Under the pieces are notes generated by a model. That model saw only the letters and a list, made by a program, of their open reading frames with translations. It had not been told where the DNA came from and did no database searches. Positions 34,691-48,014 of a DNA stretch of 64,000 bases are shown here, piece by piece (the first letter of the stretch is position 1; every line of letters begins with the position of its first letter). Source of the stretch: Aquila chrysaetos chrysaetos (lineage: Eukaryota > Chordata > Aves > Accipitriformes > Accipitridae); assembly GCF_900496995.4 (NCBI RefSeq), contig NC_044023.1, forward strand, positions 24,250,453 to 24,314,452, written 5' to 3'. The position numbers and the translations under genes are program-made.

Positions 34691-36492
34691 ATCCCAAAAC
34701 AGTTCAAGGAACTCGGAGGTCTGTAAGGACGTCAGTGAAGACGCTTACAACGGGCACATTAAGTGAATACAAAATCTCTATCTTCAGCAAAAATAACCAT
34801 TTGAGACTTTAAATGGTGACTTCAACGATACGCGATATAAAAAAATGAACCTCAACAGGTTGTTAGCAAACCAGTTTGATTTATGTCTGTATTTAACGTG
34901 TCACAGCTGTTCTGTCTTTCTTCGATTACACCAAGTAATTGCTTCATTATCTTAACGCTCCAATTATTGTGGTAGTGTGGCTTTTTAGCTTATTTTCAAT
35001 GGCAATGTAATTATCTGCAGCCACACCAGTTCACTGATTAAAGATGTTACAGAATGTTGACCTGCTTCATCCCTGCATACAAATATCTTTCCAAGTCACC
35101 ACCCAGCAGCAACCTGGCTTGTTTGCCACTGCACAGAGAAAGCTCTTTGCAATATTATTGCTCCTCTAACACAAAAGGTTTAACAGTTTACCCAATGACA
35201 CGTGGCAAGGAGTCAGTAACACTGAATTTGCATGAAAGGATCACTAACATCATGCCAGCATCTGAAGCCTGCAGGTCCAGGTTTTGCTAGGTGCTCCTGC
35301 GGTGTGGAAGAACTCCCGAGGAGGAAACTTGTCTTTCCAGGACAGCAGTTACCGGCAGAGCAAGGCAGAGACGCTTGCTCCCCGTGGGGCTTGCTCAGAG
35401 CTTTGTGTGCTGGGACCCCCATTACCCGGTAGCGCCGGTGGTTCGCAGCGGGTGAGTGCCTCTCCCCGGGATCTCCCAGCCGGCGGGATGTCGTCTTAAC
35501 GCTCAGGCTCACTGACACACCATCCAACTTCAAATGAGCTGCAGCAACTACCCAGGCCCACGGTCTCACCCTGAAACAAATGCATCATCTGATTTGCATC
35601 TTCCTTCGCAGGCTTGTTTAATTGCCTGACGCTGGCACTAATGAGATGTATTCATGTTCGCTGAGATCTCTGCTTTGAGTTAAAACTACAACAGGAAGCA
35701 CAAAGATTTATTTATGTTAATCTCTACTGAATTATTTTAAAGCCCAAAGCAGTTCAGGGTCGGTTGGCTGCAAGGCAGGAATGACAGCTCACGTTAGAGC
35801 TGATTTCTAACTCGCTTCTTAACCCCATGGTACTCAGGCAGCTGGATATCAGAGCTGACGCCTCAGAGGTGGGGATTTCTGCTTCTGCAGAAGGCTGGCT
35901 GACCAGCTCTTCTGTGCAAAGTCCTCCTCAGAGAAGGCTGTGGGTGTTGGGATAAAAATTAAAGATGGGGCACAGACACTCTCTAACACAACAGGGCAAG
36001 TTTAAACTTAGATATAACACCTGCCTAGGCATAATAGGACAAAAATTCTAATAAGCACCTGCTGCTGCTACAGGATGGACGAAACCGTGCCGAGCCCCAT
36101 TTCAGAGCCGCCGGCCGTGCCGACGTCGGAGGGCTGCGTTGGAGCGGGCCGGTGGGAGGCACAGCCCCCCGGCGCGGAGCAGTGCTGCTGGCTGCTCTGG
36201 GATGCTGCTTGTCAGGCACACGGGGTGCTGGGTTGCTTCACCAGCCCGCATCATCAGGCTTTTAGAAGAGAAAAGGGAAAAAGGCTGATGTTATTCCAGC
36301 GTTTGAAAATACTCTCCAGTTTTGCTGGGTCAGGAGCACAGTGCCTTGGAAGCTCAGCAGGTACAGGACATATGTGCACAAACCCCCATCAGTTTTGCAG
36401 CAATTACAACCCAATTCATTTTTCTTTTTGAGTAATTACTCCTAATGGTCAGATTACTTTCATTTTCCCTCATTTCACCACTGAACACAACA

Positions 36493-36560
36493 AGCCAGAT
36501 CCCTGGTTAGTAAAAGTCAGAGTAACTCAGTTTGCCCTTGATGGAATTAAATTGAGTTTG
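36493..36560. repeat. Possible ancient amniote repeat fragment
   Basis: GCCAGATCCCTGG ... AAAAGTCAGAGTAACTCA ... TTGATGGAATTAAATTGAG is similar in order and wording to an old amniote repeat (GCCAGATCCTCAGCTGGTG...). It is heavily diverged, so this is a weak call. Confidence 0.25.
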
Positions 36561-39500
36561 CTCCACTTGAAAAAAAAACAAACAAACACCTTTACTTCAC
36601 AATGCTTTAGTCTTATTCTCATACACATTTTTATACACCACCTCCTGCTCTCTGATGCCCCCATGCACTCACCTGTACCATCTCTGGGGACTGATTTACC
36701 GTTCTGCCCCCCCCCCAGGATTGGGCTCAGCCTGCAGAGCCGATGGATGCCAGGGGCTGTGCCTTGGGCAGCCCTGCTACCAGCACAGTGCTTCTCTCTT
36801 GCTTTGCATTTGAAGGTTTTGCAGAATTAAAAATGGCTCCTTACTTTCTGAGTTCCCATCAGCTGTCCTTCACTGTTCCTTTGCTATCATCTTCCATATC
36901 TAGAAAAAAATGTTACCTGCATTTATTTGAAATCACGATCTTTCTCCCTCCCTCACAACCCGCTGCGTTTCCACTGGCCAGCCCCAGTTGGGCGAGGGTC
37001 GACCAGAGCAGAGGGGGCTCTGCAGGGGCCCCACCGTGTCCAGTGTCGGCAGGAAAATAATGAGAGCAAGTCTTTTTAGATGGAAAATAATTGGAACAAG
37101 TAAAAAACTTGAAAGCATGTCACTAAGTGTACGTTTAACCCTGAGAATACCGATTAAATCCCCATGTGCTACAAATCTTTCCAAACCTTCTGCTGGAGCT
37201 CCGCACTTCACCTCCCGTTTGCATGGTCTGCAAATACTGCAGCCCTAAGTCTGGCGGTGCGGGTGTCCCTTGGCAGGAACGGGTCCGTCTCCAGCCCAAG
37301 GGATCCCAGGGCGTTCCAAAACAATGCAAGTGAACTGTTGGGACGGAGCTGGGTTCAGTTGCACCGGCCCTTAACGCAGCCGGTTCTGCCAGCAGCGGGG
37401 AGTGACCTCGAGCCAGACCCCGCGCTGGGCACCCAGGGGTGGTGGGGGCTGCAGGTCCCCCCCGATAGCCCCCCACGGCTGGCAGGTCCCTGCACCGCGC
37501 ACCTCCCCTTCCCTGCCCCGCAGACAATGGAAGTCCTGTGTGTCCACCCGCTCTCTGCCCGACGAGCACCGCCGGGCACCGGCCCCGACAGCCGGGGCGA
37601 GGGGAGAACCAGGCGTGGGAGGAAAAAGGGCACAAAATCCCCTTAACGCCCGCAGGGACCAGGGAAACTGCTCGCTGCCACCCATCTGCAAAACCCTGAA
37701 AAAGCCTTTAGAAAAATGTAACCTGTTCAGTGTCCAGACCCGAGGTGACCCCAATATCAAAAAGCAAAATGAACATTTGAAAATGGGAGTCCCAGCCTAA
37801 ACTTGCCGCTGCAGAAAGGCTATAAACCGACAGCAACGCAGTTTGAGGCGGCAAGGGAGATCACTTCTCTTGCTGAATGGCTCATGGTGCCATAAAAGCT
37901 GCCGTTTCCACAGCGTGTTTGTGTCGTTCATCACCGAGCTCTCTGGTGGAGCAGACATTTGAGGGGGCATCTGACTCACGGGGTTGAAAAATTCCTCCTT
38001 GTGCTCCTGACTCTGACTTGCAGCAGCAAAACTGAAATTCGCCCTTTATGAAATCCTTTCCCAAGTTGTATGGGAAACTTGGTTAAAACTCAGGCAAGAC
38101 GCTTCTGGGGAGCCAAGTTGCCAGAACCAAACAGGCTTTCAGGGGGGTCTCTGCAGCCTGTTAAACATGCCACGTAACATTTTTATGGAAAATTAAATAT
38201 TTTGATCAAGGCTGCAGTTTTAACACGTGTACATGCTTTAATGGCATGGTGGGAACAGTAATTTCCCAACAGCAGCAAAACCTTGTTCCCTTCCGTGCCT
38301 TCCTGCAGCTCCAAAACCTCATCAAGGCTGAGTCCTGCCTGCGGGAACTGCACCAGCAGCGGCAGCAGCCCGCCGGCCGTGGTCCTCCGGCCCCTCTGCC
38401 GGGAGGTGGGATGGGGAGGCGGCAATGGGAGGACTCACCCAAACCTCTGCCCCAGCCCCTGCACAGGACACACAACATCTGCAGAAGTCTGAGGGACCGG
38501 ACCTGGCCTGCCGAGGTTTCTATTGGCATTTGCACTGAACGTGAGTGGAGGCTGCAGGCGGCTAATTACTCGTACGGAATCCAGCTCCCCTCTCGAGCCT
38601 CCCGGTCCTGCCAAGTGCCTACACCATGCACGTCCTGCCCGGGCAGCGGTTTTGGGGCTCCAGAGACAGCCCTGGCCGCTTCAATCATGCCACCACCTTC
38701 TTCAGCTTGCAGAAGGGGGGAACTGCCACGCTGTGTTCCCTGCCTAAGGAAAAAAGAGGAGAGGCGAGGAATCAGCCTCTTGGACGGGCCCTGCAGGGCT
38801 GACGGGCGCCGGCTGCGGGGACGGGGCAGGCAGAACCGGCGTTTCCCACCTCCCCAGGCTGCCATCGGCCAGCGACCAGAAGCCGAGCTACAGCAGATGA
38901 AGCCGGGTGGGAGCTTCCCCCCCATGGAGGGTGCACCTTCTCCCGGGACACCCACCCCACCTTCCCTGACAGCAAAGCCTGGTGATGTGGGCTGGAACCG
39001 CGGAGCCTGAAGCCGCAGACACCCCGGCCAGAGCGACAAGAGCTCTCATGTGCAAGCAGAGCGGCTGGGCCGGCACACGCGTGGTCTGAACCCTCGAGAG
39101 CACGGAGCAAACCCTGAAGAGAAGCAGCAGTACCTGCAGAGAAAAATTTTAAACAGCTCTTGCCCCAGTCTGCAAAACCTGACCCGATGGGAACATAGCA
39201 GTTCTGGCACACAGGTACTTTGGTGCAGCAGCTGCCAGACTAGAGATTGTGGAGTTTGTAAGTTAGGAGAGAAACCCAAAATTTTGTTCAAAGCAGAGCC
39301 AATATCTATGAGTCACCTATGCAACACACCTATACCACAGAGAAATAATTTGCTCTTCTGGGGGACATTCCTAGGATGCAGATGGGTTTACTTTTGGTAA
39401 AGCTATGTGCTCAGATCAAACACACTGGGGTGAGACTTCTGCGTTTATTTAGACTAGCACGATCCAGAAGCTGTGCTTTAGCTAAATCATCTGCATTTGT

Positions 39501-41349
39501 GAGTCAAGATCCAATGTGAATTGCAAATAAACTGTTGTCTGCAGGGCTACTCCAGCAAGGGATTTAAAAAGAAAGGCTTTTTCCAGAGAATACAAAGTGG
39601 TACTCAGTTGATTTTGATTGTACCCAGAGAGGCAGGGATGATCTCCTTACTGGAAACCAACAGCATGCTGAAAATTGGTACCAGCTGAGGGGCCTTAGCA
39701 GAAGAGAAGAAATTAAATAGTATCAGTCCTTTGCAATTCAGAACCACCATAACCTTTCCAACCCACAGACCCCCACCCCGTTTCATCCTCTGCCCCTCAG
39801 GAACCCCCCCAGCACTTCACAGCCACGTCCCGCAGCATCCCCTCCTGCTGGGGCATCTCCTGAGCCGGGGCATCCCGAGACGCTGTCAGCCTGGCCAGGG
39901 TCCCCGCGCTGGCTCCCACCGCCCTCCCCGGGTCTGTGCCGGGGCTCAGCCCGCTCCGCTCCCAGGAGAGACGAGCACTGCGACTCCAGAAAAACAAGAA
40001 GGGGCGGGAGACACCCGGGAAGGACCACATCTCGGCCTCTCCCCTGCCAGCAGGTCTGCCCTCCCACTAGTCCTCAGCTTATTGCAAAATGCCTAAAAAC
40101 ATGCCTTCGTGTTTCATTCTGAAGACATGGTCACCTTGGGGAAGGGGTACGGTGGTGCCTGCCCCCCTCCTGTGCCTGCTGCATGGGGCAGCGACATCCC
40201 GGGGAGCGCGGTGGGAGCAGCGTCCCCAGATGCCCCGACAGCATCCCGGTCGCTGCGGGAGGGCACGGAGCAGGAGAAAAAGCATCAGCTTCAGGCTCGC
40301 TCCTGCAGAACCTCCGGAGAGCCACAGCCATGCGGCGTGCTCCCTAAGAGCCCGGCAGCCCGGCAACGGCAGGTCCTCAAGGTGCAACGTTATGGCCCGA
40401 GACGGAAAACGCTTCATCAACTTTATGAGCCGCTTCCCACGGTAATCCTCCCTTTTGTCTCTTTGGAGCCAAAATACCAAGCCCTGCCTAGAATAGCAAA
40501 CCACAGGCCTAGCGAGCCTTTGCTCTGTGTGCTCAAATTAAATGCTGTTTGTTATTCTAACTGAGACCTAACGCAGGATGAGGAGCATGGCTGAAAACCA
40601 AATTTTCTGCAGCTTCCGTTAGGTGCAGTCGTAGCAGAGGGCATCGAGAAGGAATGGTGGGTCTGGGCACTTCCCCCTCCTCCAGCAGACAAGAGAAGGA
40701 AAAAGGAAATGTCCTGCCATGCACAGGGAAACCACCTCCATCCTTGCCTTGTAACTGCCATCAGATACGTTCTCTGGACATTTATTTCCATGCTGGATTT
40801 GCATGATTAACTGTAGCTGATTAGGAGCCATTCTCCTAAATGCTTCCACAGAACAAGTAAGTGTCCCCATATTCGGGATGTGACCCATGGGCAATGCATC
40901 TGTACAGAAATGCACCCTCACAGCACAATAGTCCAAGTGCTGCCTAACCCACACCTTCAGCACTGCCCTGGCACCACGTCAGACGGACACACGCAAAAAT
41001 GGCTGAAACCGTTTTAAGGATTTAGGTGGTCAGCCCCTGGAAACCGTTGCAGCCCTACCTGCCTCTGCAGGCAGCCGCAGCCCCGTCCCACGGCCGGCTC
41101 ACACCTCCCGGCCAGGTCTCCACTGCTCCTGGTCCTCACGTTGTGCCCCTTCCAGCCATCTCACCCCTATTTTCATTTTTTGTAATTTTTTTTTTAAACC
41201 CGTTTACTTGGGTTTTCATCCATTTCATTTTGCATTCGTTTCACTTCTACATTTGCTCTCATCTCTTCTGTCTCATAAGACACTTGCTCTTGTTCTTGAC
41301 AGCAGGCAGTTGTACACATCGCACACCCTGCTGCTGCCTTTAATTTTCT

Positions 41350-41730
41350 CCGCTCGCTGTACTTTCGGAGAGGACACAAAGACGAGGTCCTGACCTGCTG
41401 CGGCTATCTCTGCGGTTCCCACGGCCCTGCTCGCAGATGTGACCCCGTCTGTCCTTGCCAAATTCCAGCCTGGGCAGCCGCCTTCTGCCAGACTGGACCT
41501 CATCCGCCGCATCCACCGTGCTGCGTCCCGCTTTCCCCACCGTCGAACCGGCACAGCGCACCACCGGCCGCTGCCAGCGCCGCCCGGCTCTGCTTGGGAC
41601 GGGGCTGAAGAAAGGCAGCAGGAGTGCCCGCCGCGTTCCCCCGCTGCCCCACGCACGCCAGCCGTGCCCGCACCCCCAGCGCTCCGGCGGGGACGGGACC
41701 CAGCCGGAGCGCAGCCGCGGGGTGATTCAG
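41350..41730. other. CpG-rich patch in intergenic DNA
   Basis: About 380 CpG-dense bases rise abruptly from a T-rich stretch just before them. No coding gene is recognised. It is a candidate orphan CpG island. Confidence 0.4.
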
Positions 41731-43019
41731 ACCATCTCACGATGACGACGATAAGGGTTGTTGCCGACAGCCACGCTTGCCCTGCTCATCACAACGTTTC
41801 CAGCCACCATCGCCGTTTCCAGCCCGGGAACGCATGGGAAGACGCTCCAGAGTTCTCAGGAGGAGCCAGGCGCCGTCCTTCTCCTCACCCGACCGCAGCG
41901 GGTGGCTGCTCGGCGTCTCTGTCCCTCTCAGGGGCCTTATCTTAAAAGTATGATATCAACGTCACCCTTAGAAACCAACTAGCAAGCTGTTTCGGCAATA
42001 CTAAGGGGAAGAAGTTGCGTAGTGAAAGGGAAAACACTAAATCAAATGTGAGACGCCTATGTAAAAAAGATTATCCAAATTTTGAAGATGATGGGATTTG
42101 GGGCATTCGGATCACTTAGCGAGGTCTAGTCTTCAGAATAATGTTGGTCTCCCTCTTTTGGAAATCAGGTTTGTGGGTGTGTTTTCCCAGTCATCAAATC
42201 ACATTCTTGGTTCAATAAAATGGGGTTTAGTAACTTCTGAAACAAAAGAACATTCCACAACACCACACATATCTAGCAATGACAGAGAAACAGCAGCACT
42301 GAAAAAACAGCTCCCTGCCAAACAGACAGCCACCAAAGGGACTTTATCGTAGGTAAGACAGGTCATTGGATGCCAAATAGTTTTAATAATCGAACTTGCT
42401 TTCTACCTTCACACACTGAGTGCTCAGATTGTGCACATGGTTGGGGAAAAGACAATTCCCACATTCAAAGCTTTTCAACCAGAAATCCTGTTGCTCAAGT
42501 ATTTAATTTGCAAGCATATGGATTAAAAGCAAGGCATCTTCATGCTTAAGAATTTTAGTTAACTTCAATCTTAAGCTCAACATAATGTGGCAGTCTCCCT
42601 TTTGAATAAGATACTATTTCTCACTATCAATTATTATTTCATAGACCCAAAGACCACCCAAAAATATACTGGATCTATAAATATGTTCAGACGTATTTTT
42701 CTAATTTCATTCATATGCTAAAACTTCATTTAAGCCTGCGAAAGCCATTCAGAACAGCCTTGTTTAAGTTTCTATAAATCAGATTTTGTAAAAAATATTT
42801 CTAAAAACCCTTTTTTCAGGCAGATCCTCTGCTTCTGATCACAAAAACCAAACTGGAGGCTCTGGAGGAGAGGGATCAGAGTGCCGGGGAAGGACTGCCC
42901 ACACGGAGCCCTCGGGTTGTGCCAGCCCACCGAGGGCTGGGATCTGGTCGCAGAAACCACCGCTGCTGAGAAAGAATGTGAATTCCTCGCCGCTCCCCTC
43001 GCCTCTCACTCAGAAACAA

Positions 43020-43480
43020 GTTTCCTGTTCTCCCCCCCGGGAGCAGCGATGCTGGCGAGGTCGCTCGGGCGGGATGGGCCGGACCGCTGTGCCGGCGTTT
43101 TATGACCCATCAGCACCAAACCGGCGAGGGTGGGACCGGCTCGGCGCAGCCTCGGGCACGTCCGCGCTCGGCCGCCGAGGGTCTCCGCTGGGAACACGAC
43201 AACGTGCTGCACAAAACGAAAACATCTCGATTTCATTCAGGCTGCGAGGCCAGAGTCGTGCCTTGAAAGCTCCAGTTCCCTACAGAAAAGCAACCGCGGG
43301 CACTGCAAGAAAGGAAAGAAAAAAGGCTCCTCGTTTCAGGAGCGTCTCCCCGACGCGTAGGACCTGGGGAAGCTGCTGCCCGCGCCCTGGCTCTGTCGGC
43401 AGCTCCGGGCAGCCACGGCGTGGGGACGGCCGCCCCAGCACCCTCGGCAGGCGGAGAAGCCGCGGGCAGCACCGTGGTGC
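43020..43480. other. CpG-rich patch in intergenic DNA
   Basis: This is one of the densest CpG clusters outside the OXTR island. Open frames on both strands have arginine/proline-rich low-complexity content and no domain. It is a candidate orphan CpG island or enhancer. Confidence 0.45.
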
Positions 43481-44770
43481 CGTTAAACCCCTGGGTGATG
43501 ATTTTACGAGCTCTCGGTGGCTCGTCTCTACCACCAAGCCCTAGTGAGTCACTGCCACGCGGCTGCTCCTCAGCTGAAAATAAGACTTGCCTGGTTTGTC
43601 AGCGTGGCCTCTTTACGAGCATATTTGCTAATAAATTATTTCCTTTGTGGTGGACGTCCCCCACAGACACCCGGGACCCGGCTCCTCCTCCCGCTTTGGG
43701 TTCCCACCAAAGTCAAAACGGGACCGAGGCTGCAGCAAACCGCCGTGAAGACGGAGCAGTGGTGATGCCCTCAGGTCCCCGTGAACCTCTGTAACGCCGT
43801 CTGCCTCACCGGGGTCCCTCACAAGGAGAGCTGAGGCGGTACCTGGGCACCGCGCAGGTCTTCTGACTGATGAGGTATTTTAAGGAATCTTTCTGAGGAA
43901 CAAGATGACATTTTCACGAGAAAAACTATCATGTCTCCGCAGTGAATGAATCCGTGAAACGTCTTCAGCTTTACAGCTATTTATAATTACTTGCGAGTCA
44001 TTTCCTTTCCAGTCATTAAGAGCTTCACTGAAATAAATACCCTTCGTTCAGCTGCTGTTATGAATGGCACCAAATAAACCAGTCAAGCATTTTTTCCAGC
44101 AGCACTAAGAAAATAAAAGTCACCAGAAAAAAATCCCAAATCTGCGCTGGATATGGGGATGCTATTGCCGAAATACTGGTGATAATTAACAGTTTTGTAA
44201 GAAGCAGGTGTGGGAAACGCAGCTCTCCACTAACAGCTCATCGGTTCACCAGCACAACACCCCGGTGACATTTCTGCTGGCATACTCAGGTTTCACATCT
44301 TGCTGATTTTATTTAAGCCCTTCATTGTGGCCTCGGGTGTTTATGGAGTGTGGCTTGGTTTCGCACCCGGTTTCTGGTCTATCCCTCCCGCTGCCAGCCC
44401 CTCTTCTGCTGAAGTTCCCGCTCTCCTCGTGGAGACAGAGGTCTCCCCACAGAGATGCTCAGTACCAGTTTATCTGTTGGGACAGTTGTCCCAGCTCTGC
44501 TCTCAAAATTAGGGGCTTGAGCGGGTTGCTGCTCCCTCCATGGAAGTTCACTTCACCTGGGGAAAGCAAGACAGCCAACTCCGTTACTTTGAACCATAAC
44601 CTAATGGTAGTGTTCTCGTGTTCACCATACTGCTGACTCTCCTGCTTGTATTTCGAATAGCCGTTCCGTTATCCATTCATGGATGGCGGCCAGAAGACAA
44701 GCCACAGAGGACTGCATAGGTGACAACATATATCACAGCAGGTATTTGCTGGAGGGGACAAGCGCAGTGA

Positions 44771-44794
44771 GGGAGGGGAGGGGGCAGGGGAGGG
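44771..44794 (+). other. G-quadruplex motif
   Basis: Five G runs of three to five bases lie within 24 bases, separated by single-base or two-base spacers. This fits the canonical intramolecular G-quadruplex pattern well. No gene start is recognised nearby. Confidence 0.7.
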
Positions 44795-46849
44795 AAGTGC
44801 AGAAGGGATTTTTCAAGCAATAACCCCATGAAGTCATTTTCTCAGCAGCATGCTGGATACCTGAGCATGGATGGGTTACTTCTGCTAAGGCTGGTGAAAA
44901 AGGGATTGGCTAGAACGTTTGCTTAATGTGGTCCAAGAGAAAACAGACTTCTTGGACCAACTTCCAGACAGTTCAAAGGAGCTTCCAAAAGAAGGTGGAG
45001 AGGAACCCCCGTTTTTTCAGTCCTCTCTTCATGCCATGCATGGGTCCCGCTAGCTGCCAGGGCCAGGGCTGGGCTCACCTTTCCCAGTCCCACCTGGACA
45101 AGCAAAGCCCCGGGGCCAGCGCAGCCCAGGGCACAGAGCCCCGGCAGCTCCTGCCCCTCTCCCGAGAGCCGTTTCCCATCACACACCAGATGGGCCTTCT
45201 CGGTGCAGTCGCTCGCTTGCAGGGACCAGACTGCGCTTAAAAAACAGATCATACCCAGCTGGCTAGGGGAAAAATTAAATCTATGCAACTTTATAGCACC
45301 AATGTTTGCCATATCAACGAGAAAATAAACCCATACGCATTCATGACTCTGCCCCCAGAGGCAATGACATACCCACTGCTCAGATCACAATCTGCATCAC
45401 GTTTCTATGGGTCAGAGAAGCGATTCGTGTGATGCCACCCAGGGGGCCAGAGAGCACCCGAGAATCAACCAGGGGCTTTGCCTCAACTCAGCATTACCCG
45501 TTACTACCTCGGCACAACAGCTTCCCTTCGGCTTCCTCACAAGTACCGGATTTTGGCAGGAGCCAGCAGTGTGGGTGCGGACCTGAGAAAATGGACAACA
45601 ACCTCCGTGAGGAGACGGCGCACTCCGAATACCCGTTAGGTGAACGCAGAACGTGGAAGGCTGGAAGGAGCCACTCCTGCTCCGTTTGGTCTTGCAACAC
45701 TCGGGTGCCCGACTGCAGCGCCCACAGGAATGACACCCAAGGCCGTGGCAGCTTTGAAGCATTTAAATTATTCATGGTAGAAACAATCTGCTGTAGATAC
45801 AACTCTGATCCATTCTCAGCTACTGTAAATTGGCCTTTTTTCTGTAATTTTCAGTAATTTGTGTTATAAATCATGCTGTCTGCCACAGCAAAATCATGAT
45901 GCTGGGAGGCACGTCCGACATGTAAAAGCAGTAATTATCACCGCTTCTCACGGGGGCCCTGCCTGCCCTCTAAAATACGGATCCTTAGAAGCATCAGGAT
46001 GAGTTTTTTCTTGTGTTTTCTCCCTCTTGCTGAGCAGATGCTGTTGCACAAGGGCAGGGGAAGCCTCACTAACCGTACCCGCTGCTCCATCGGCGATGCT
46101 TACCCATAGCAGAGAGGAGACAGAAAATCCTGCGGGTTGTTTTCTTCAGCATCCCTGCCACATTTCAGGCTCCACTGAATTCCCTTCAGCTGCAATCAGG
46201 GTCTTTCACTCTTATTTCTGGAGAGCACAAGGAGGAGAACAGCAGATACCAGTCACAGAGAGCAAACAAGTATTTCCAGTGGATAAATTGTAAATTTGCT
46301 GTTGATAGTATTTACAGGCAGAAGTGCTTCTCAGAACGCAAAAGCAGAGCTCAGATTTCAATGTCACAGTGAATTGGTTTCAAGGACCTGTCTAAGGACT
46401 GATCATCACAGCAAAAGCTAATACAACATTTAAAAACCCAGTGAACCAACATGAACCATAAATAACTGTTAATTACTTATGGGGTACACACTGAAGTTCT
46501 GTGAGAAAAAACATGGTTAAACCTCCCTAAATAATCTTTGTGAATTATTTGCTCAGCTGTAATCGGGAGGTGCATTAAGTATTTAATACCACTATTATTT
46601 GAAAAAGATTTTAAAAGGCTTTTGTGAAGATTTACCACGTAAGCAGGGATTTCAGCGGTCAGATGGGATGGTGGCCAGGCAGTTCTGTGCCGACTGGGGG
46701 AAACATTATTTTTAACGAAGTTGCTTTACGACTGCAGCACTCTCCATTACTGTACAAAGAAGGGCTTCCCACGCAGCCCATGCCGGCTATCAAACCCCCT
46801 AGGAAAGTGAAATATTTTATTTTAGTTCTAAATAACGTGCAATGACTTC

Positions 46850-47060
46850 CCAAATGCCTGTGACCGCGGCGGAGATGCTGCGGGTTACCTCGCTGGGCGG
46901 CAGCGGAGGGGAAGCCCCTCTCGCACCGCGACGGGGCGGCTGGGTGGTCCCGGGGTCCTTCGCACGGGACGAAGCCGGCGCGGCCGGCACCGCCGTCCAC
47001 AGCCCCCCTGCAGCCAGGGAGACACCGGGCACCCTGAGCCCCGGGGCTGCAACCTGCCAA
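46850..47060. other. CpG-rich patch in intergenic DNA
   Basis: About 210 bases are very rich in CpG, with sharp borders to ordinary sequence. No gene is recognised. It is a candidate orphan CpG island. Confidence 0.4.
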
Positions 47061-47994
47061 ATCGTCCCAGGGTTTCTTGTTCCCACACTTCCTCAGCGGT
47101 GCCAAGGCAGACGGCAGTTAGAAACGTTGCCAACAATGCAACTACCTGCAAGAGAACGGCCCCGGGTACCCGTCTGTGCTTGCAAGCGTACGAGGGATTA
47201 CCCGGGGAGGAGAAGCTCCCGAAGGCTTTGCGATGCCCTGCTTCTGGAGCACTTCAGCTGCAGAAAGCAGTGGCATAAAGTGCACCTTTGCATCAAATAA
47301 ACTTGCCTTGCGTTTACCCATCTTCCGACAGCTATTAAACCTCATCCTTTAAACAAATGATGAGGCAGAGCGGATGCTGGAGGGGAGCAGTATTCAAGAT
47401 TTGGTGAAAATGGCAACGGGTTGGTTTTAGATGCACAGCCTGCCTGTTTGCATTTTAGAAGTGGCCTCCAACTGGCTGCACAGAATATCAAGATAATGAC
47501 TTAAAACACATTTACAAAGGGCTCATTTACTGACAGAGATTTTCCTTCAGAAGCCCACTGAAGGGTAGCCAGCATTCACCCGTACGAAGGAACAGCTATG
47601 CACGCGCTTGGCAGGAATTGAGGCAGCAGATGCCATCCTGAACTCCGCTTGCCACAACCGCCTTCCACGTTTGTGAATGCAAAACTCCATTTCAATCCCA
47701 TAACCCAGGCTGAATCCTGAAATTCTGCCGCTGGCTTGGTGCAGAACTGTACAAGTGATTTATAATTATGGAGTAATCGAGAGCGTTACACAGGTGTTCA
47801 TCTGAAGCCAGCACACATGCAAACCCAGCTGGCAGCAAGAAGAAATCATAAGGTAAAATTAAGAAACCAATTGTCAATTAGGAACTCATTTAATCTCACA
47901 CTCTAACCTGAAAGAGAAGATTCCTTGGGGCCTTTCTGGGTGTGCGTGTTCATATGTGCCTATAAATAGCGTTACTCACATAGAAATGGTAGCT

Positions 47995-48014
47995 TTATTT
48001 ATTTATTTATTTTT
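47995..48014. repeat. TTTA microsatellite
   Basis: About five tetranucleotide units of TTTA/ATTT type. It is a plain microsatellite. Confidence 0.85.
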
